Shown here: piece after piece, positions 40,417-42,175 of the stretch | Numbering within the stretch: position 1 is the first letter of the stretch | Layout: every line of letters starts with the position of its first letter | Assembly (NCBI GenBank): GCA_944382705.1 | Contig: CALWNE010000038.1 | Coordinates: 1-42,175 of the forward strand | Direction: 5' to 3' | From: an uncultured Allofournierella sp. | GTDB lineage: Bacteria > Bacillota > Clostridia > Oscillospirales > Ruminococcaceae | DNA length: 42,175 nt | The notes under the pieces: generated by a model | What the model was told of the DNA's origin: nothing | Seen by the model: the letters and a program-made list of their open reading frames with translations, nothing else | Database searches by the model: none | Translations under genes and position numbers: made by a program

Positions 40417-41385
40417 TTACATATTTTTTAGCTTGCGGATATCCTGACCCAAAAAGAATACCGGCTCGCAGCTGCCGCCCAGTCGGCTGGCAATTTTTTC
40501 GGTATAGCGGGCTTCAAAGGCTTTGCCATCCACAATGTTGGTGGTGTAGATGGTAGGCCGTTTTTCCAGCAGACGGGTGTTCAGCAGGTTGTAAAAACAG
40601 CTGAGCATATAAGGGTTAACATATTCGGTGCCTAAATCGTCCAGAATCAGCAGGTCGGCTTCCAGCACTGCCTCCTGAAGGGGACTTTGCACAAAGCGCT
40701 CCCGTTCTAGCTGGCTGAACAGGCTCTGAGCACTGATGTATACCACATTGAAGCCTTTTTCCAGCACACGCTGTGCAATGGAGAGAGCGGCATGGGTTTT
40801 GCCCAGCCCCGCATTGCCGCACAGCAGAAGGTTTGCGCTCTTTAAGTCAAAATGCTCTGCATACTGGCGCAAAAAATCCAGGGTTTCCGCCATTAAGGTG
40901 CGAATGGATTCACCAGTGGCAGGGTCCCGGTCCACCGGGTAATACCGCAGGTCCATGGAGTCAAAGCTGCAAAGGCTCAAGGGCGATTCCTCGCAAATTT
41001 CCTCAAAGCGCAGCTGCCGGGCAAGCTTGCCCACACACTGGCAAACATGGCCGTCCACCATGCCGGAATCCTTGCACAGGGGGCAGGTGAACTGGGGTTC
41101 CAAATCCTGGGGCGTCCACCCGTTGCTGCGCAAAAGCTGTTCCAGCTCCTGCTGGGCCTGCTGCCGCTGCTGCTGCAATTGCTGCCGCTGGGCCTCGCTG
41201 GCGCCCTGTGCAGCCAGTACCATGGTTTGCAGGCCCAGCTGGCGGATGGCATCCTGCTGCTGAACCAGAGCGGGAATGGCCTGCTGGGCCTGTTCCTGCC
41301 GCTGCTGGGCCAGTGTTACAGCTCGCTGGCGGCGGCTGGCAATCTGCCGGAATGCCTCTTTATACAGTTCGTTTTTGGTGCGCAT
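40417..41385 (-). CDS. dnaC: DnaC/DnaI-type replicative helicase loader
   Basis: A 322-residue AAA+ protein. A Gln-rich coiled-coil N-terminus (about 20-95), a zinc-binding segment (CPLCKDSGMVDGHVCQC, about 100-116) and a C-terminal ATPase domain with LLCGNAGLGKTHAAL (Walker A), LLILDDLGTEYVNP (Walker B) and IYTTNIVDGKAFEARYTEKI (sensor/Arg finger). It loads the DnaB-type helicase at origins and stalled forks. It begins 6 nt after dnaD, with GGGAGGA spanning the dnaD end, so both are made from one mRNA. Confidence 0.94.
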   Translation of the reverse strand: MRTKNELYKEAFRQIASRRQRAVTLAQQRQEQAQQAIPALVQQQDAIRQLGLQTMVLAAQGASEAQRQQLQQQRQQAQQELEQLLRSNGWTPQDLEPQFTCPLCKDSGMVDGHVCQCVGKLARQLRFEEICEESPLSLCSFDSMDLRYYPVDRDPATGESIRTLMAETLDFLRQYAEHFDLKSANLLLCGNAGLGKTHAALSIAQRVLEKGFNVVYISAQSLFSQLERERFVQSPLQEAVLEADLLILDDLGTEYVNPYMLSCFYNLLNTRLLEKRPTIYTTNIVDGKAFEARYTEKIASRLGGSCEPVFFLGQDIRKLKNM

Positions 41386-41391
41386 GGGCTG

Positions 41392-42175
41392 TTAATCCTC
41401 CCGTTTTAGCCGCAGGGGACGGCGTGTCGCCCGCTGCAGAATATCGTTTCCGCTGGGTGCAGGCCGGTCCACCCGTGCATTGCTGCCTTCCAGGCTGCCG
41501 TTGCCCCGTGTGTCCGCCGGGGTACGCCAGCCTTTGGCATACCAGCTTTTCAAAATGCCGTTGATGTACTTTGCATCCTTGCTGCCATTGCCGTGAAGAA
41601 TCGCTTCCTCCACCATGCTCTGATTGTAACCGTATTCCTCAAACCAGCGGCAGATGCAGCGCTTGTCCGCCATGGTAAGTGCTTCGTAGGGTATGCCAAG
41701 CAGAGCAGCTACAGCAGCCTGCTGTTTTTCCCGCTGGTGCAGCCGCTGCAAGTAGGCTTCGGCCTCCTGCCCGTTGGTTACGCCCTCCAGGGTCCAGCGG
41801 TCCAGCTCCCGTTCCAGCTGGGTAACGGAATGGCGGCCCTGGCTGGCAATGTGGGCGGCACACAGCAAAATCACATCCACCGGAATGCTTTCGTTCACAT
41901 ACAGCGACACCAGCCGCTGAATATCCTTTTGGCCAAGGCTCTGGCCCAGGTAGGCTTGCGCCTCGGTGGCCAGCGTGCTTACCATAGGGTCACGCATAAA
42001 GGCGGTGCGCAGCTGCTCGGCGGTAATGGGGGGCTGTTTGGCGGGCTGAGTAGGCTGGTTTTCCCGGCTGGTGGGGCGCTCTGCTTCCAGCAAGCCCACC
42101 CCATGCCAGAAATCCAGCGCCTTTTGTGCCGCTTGCAGACTTTTAAGGCCCAGGGCATGGGCTATATCCTTGGGG
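41392..42175 (-). CDS. dnaD: DnaD-type primosome protein (N-terminus beyond window)
   Basis: The frame stays open to the right edge (PKDIAHALGLKSLQAAQKAL upstream of the first internal GTG), so the start lies outside the window. The visible 260 residues hold the end of the N-terminal winged-helix region, a variable linker (SRENQPTQPAKQPPITAEQL), then the DnaD C-terminal domain (about FMRDPMVSTLATEAQAYLG through YINGILKSWYAKGW, with the YNQSMVEEAI and KYINGILKSW signature) and a basic tail ending RRPLRLKRED. DnaD helps restart and start replication with DnaB/DnaI in Firmicutes. Coupled to dnaC. Confidence 0.9.
   Translation of the reverse strand, partial: PKDIAHALGLKSLQAAQKALDFWHGVGLLEAERPTSRENQPTQPAKQPPITAEQLRTAFMRDPMVSTLATEAQAYLGQSLGQKDIQRLVSLYVNESIPVDVILLCAAHIASQGRHSVTQLERELDRWTLEGVTNGQEAEAYLQRLHQREKQQAAVAALLGIPYEALTMADKRCICRWFEEYGYNQSMVEEAILHGNGSKDAKYINGILKSWYAKGWRTPADTRGNGSLEGSNARVDRPAPSGNDILQRATRRPLRLKRED

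Noticed and set aside
1..42175. CRISPR array, tRNA, rRNA or insertion-sequence transposase
   Set aside because: No regularly spaced repeats, no tRNA-like cloverleaf noticed, no rRNA sequence and no DDE transposase motifs were seen by eye; a covariance-model scan would be needed to exclude small RNAs.

Overview
The window looks like a chromosomal stretch of a strictly anaerobic, gut-type member of the Clostridia, probably Oscillospirales/Ruminococcaceae. This is inferred from a Firmicutes-type pyrH-frr-uppS-cdsA-dxr-rseP-ispG cluster, a [FeFe] hydrogenase, a hybrid cluster protein, a CIRCE-controlled groESL operon, a DnaD/DnaC-type primosome pair, frequent TTG/GTG starts behind strong AGGAGG sites, and a short-chain dehydrogenase very like bile-acid 7-alpha-hydroxysteroid dehydrogenases. 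Species cannot be named from the sequence alone.

Layout. (1) Positions 1-5.5 kb are accessory DNA, visibly more AT-rich than the rest. They hold the tail of one large serine recombinase, a small recombinase-domain protein and a complete large serine recombinase, back to back. Convergent to these is a 780-residue DUF262/HNH protein, a candidate single-gene defence or modification-dependent nuclease, followed by about 590 bp without a convincing gene. (2) 5.5-7.1 kb: an rRNA uracil-C5 methyltransferase and a LURP-one-like protein. (3) 7.4-11.1 kb: a two-gene redox operon, with a NuoF-tail/GltD-like flavoprotein fusion followed by [FeFe] hydrogenase HydA. (4) 11.3-17.7 kb: UMP kinase, ribosome recycling factor, and the undecaprenyl/phospholipid/MEP-isoprenoid/site-2-protease cluster. 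(5) 17.9-23.1 kb, minus strand: metallophosphoesterase plus an unusual cytoplasmic ParB-like/BMP fusion, an APC amino-acid permease and a DUF421 membrane protein. (6) 23.3-25.8 kb: groES-groEL under CIRCE, then a DUF1904 protein. (7) 26.0-29.9 kb: a nitrosative/oxidative-stress island. An Hcp with a fused C-terminal redox-disulfide domain, an unrecognised His/Cys-rich protein and a hemerythrin form an operon, divergent from a Crp/Fnr regulator. A palindrome in the shared spacer sits exactly where a class II activator site for hcp would be. (8) 30.0-33.4 kb: a large PAS/GGDEF/EAL/PAS3/GGDEF cyclic-di-GMP protein. (9) 33.6-36.3 kb: a flavin NADH oxidase, a possible 44-residue small protein and the 7-alpha-HSDH-like enzyme. 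(10) 36.5-38.8 kb: a ClpA/ClpC-type AAA+ unfoldase with no middle domain. (11) 39.1-42.2 kb, minus strand: dnaD (runs off the window), dnaC, yaaA and a bcp-type peroxiredoxin.

Themes. Much of the non-housekeeping content concerns redox balance and survival of O2, NO and peroxide in an anaerobe: hydrogenase, Hcp, hemerythrin, NADH oxidase, Bcp, YaaA and Clp/GroE. The most promising less-described items are the hcp operon with its unknown middle gene and predicted operator, the ParB-BMP fusion, the GltD-type hydrogenase partner, the DUF262/HNH gene beside the recombinases, and the M-domain-less Clp ATPase. No CRISPR array, rRNA or tRNA was seen.
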